A stretch of DNA of 49,709 nucleotides, taken from assembly GCA_004558205.1 (NCBI GenBank), contig SFDM01000019.1, forward strand, positions 1 to 49,709, in the 5' to 3' direction. The translations under genes and the position numbers were made by a program. Source of the stretch: Pyramidobacter piscolens. GTDB lineage: Bacteria > Synergistota > Synergistia > Synergistales > Dethiosulfovibrionaceae. Within the stretch, counting starts at the first letter, position 1, and each line of letters starts with the position of its first letter. Below, one piece after another: positions 49,173 to 49,709 of this stretch. The notes beneath the pieces are model-generated. The model had not been told where the DNA came from and did no database searches. It saw nothing but the letters and a program-made list of their open reading frames with translations.

Positions 49173-49709
49173 TTGAGACGTTTGAAATGGTTGTTATGCG
49201 TTGTAATGCTGCTGTGTTTATGCCCGGCTCCCTGTCTTTCAGGGGAGGCGGCGAATTCCACCGATCCCCCGCCGAAGGGCGCCGGTTCAGCCGGAGGCTT
49301 GACGAGCGTTGAAGATATGAAACTCTGGTCCAAGGGCAAGCGTCTGGGAGTGCTGACGGGCAGTTCCTTCGACAAGCTCTACGACGCGCTGTTCCCAGAG
49401 TGCGAGCGCTTTTACTTCAACTCCTTCTCCGACATGGCGGGGGCCATGAAGAGCGGCCGCCTCGACGGCTTCATGGGCGACGAGCCGGTCATGCGCCTCC
49501 TGAACGCCACCACCAAGGGGACTTGGCTGCCCGACGTGCTTTTGCAGCACGAGGACTACGCCTATGTGCTCAAAAAGGGAAACACGGAGCTGGCAAAGAA
49601 GATCAACGATACGATCGCGGCCATGAAGGCCGACGGTTCCATCAAGGCCCTGCGCGACAAGTGGTTCAGCGGCGACGAGTCCCGCTACGTGCTGCCCAAC
49701 CTGAAGCTC
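49173..49709 (+). CDS. Periplasmic solute-binding (SBP_bac_3-type) domain protein, 3'-truncated by window edge
   Basis: 179 codons are visible and the frame is open to the right edge. It starts at TTG after GGAGGGATCTTT. A signal peptide (MRRLKWLLCVVMLLCLCPAP) is followed by a linker rich in Gly, Pro and Ser. The C-terminal lobe of a family 3 binding domain comes next: GKRLGVLTGSSFDKLY, MKSGRLDGFMGDEPVM, YAYVLKKGNTELAKKIND and IKALRDKWFSGDES. It may be a free amino-acid binding protein. Alternatively it is the sensor part of a larger signalling protein, which the promoter motif shared with the c-di-GMP gene would favour. The rest lies outside the window. Confidence 0.75.
   Translation, partial: MRRLKWLLCVVMLLCLCPAPCLSGEAANSTDPPPKGAGSAGGLTSVEDMKLWSKGKRLGVLTGSSFDKLYDALFPECERFYFNSFSDMAGAMKSGRLDGFMGDEPVMRLLNATTKGTWLPDVLLQHEDYAYVLKKGNTELAKKINDTIAAMKADGSIKALRDKWFSGDESRYVLPNLKL

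Overview
The window reads as origin-proximal chromosome from a GC-rich diderm anaerobe. A TonB-dependent outer-membrane receptor, two TAXI-type TRAP transporters, a 2-oxoacid dehydrogenase operon and a vitamin B12 salvage cluster point to an amino-acid or organic-acid fermenter. A member of the Synergistota is my best guess, but this is inference from gene content, not from a marker gene. No rRNA, tRNA, CRISPR array or intact transposase gene was seen.

Layout. 1-3.4 kb: a frameshifted Rpn-type PD-(D/E)XK gene, then a leftward pair encoding an NhaC-type antiporter and an EamA-type transporter. 3.4-18.6 kb: a large B12 uptake and late-assembly cluster. A cobalamin riboswitch with terminator leads to btuF-btuC, cobQ and btuD. 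A second riboswitch leads to btuB. Then come cobT-cbiZ, a Cys-rich small protein, cobU-cobS, cobC-cbiB and cobD. No early corrin-ring genes are present here, so this segment imports corrinoids, removes unwanted lower ligand arms (CbiZ) and rebuilds the nucleotide loop. 18.9-24.4 kb: a 1514-residue sensor with GGDEF, EAL and receiver modules, an Hpt protein and a GDSL hydrolase. 24.5-25.8 kb: an AlbA_2-type regulator, leftward. 26.5-32.8 kb: an IclR regulator followed by an E2, PPC/DUF296, E1-alpha, E1-beta, E3 operon. 32.9-41.6 kb: a lower-GC block with an SDR dehydrogenase, a TRAP-TAXI pair, an aminotransferase, a GltS-type symporter, a DapA-family aldolase and a LysR regulator. 42.0-48.7 kb: a second TRAP-TAXI pair and a three-gene leftward operon for a GlpA-like FAD dehydrogenase, an FAD/NAD oxidoreductase and a DUF1667 protein. 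The right edge holds the start of a periplasmic solute-binding-domain protein.

Two non-coding signals stand out. (1) Three perfect copies and one single-mismatch copy of TGTTCCACGTGGAACA, the ParB site parS, lie at 11.1, 13.5, 14.1 and 42.0 kb. Three are packed inside the B12 cluster, and one forms the stop codon of cbiZ. (2) A family of about 110-200 bp elements with terminal inverted repeats (GTCAAAAGATTTCAACGC ... GCGTTGAAATCTTTTGAC) occupies seven gaps between B12 genes. An eighth copy is at 45.4 kb and a half copy is near 0.83 kb. They look like MITE-type or palindromic interspersed elements and have no transposase in the window.
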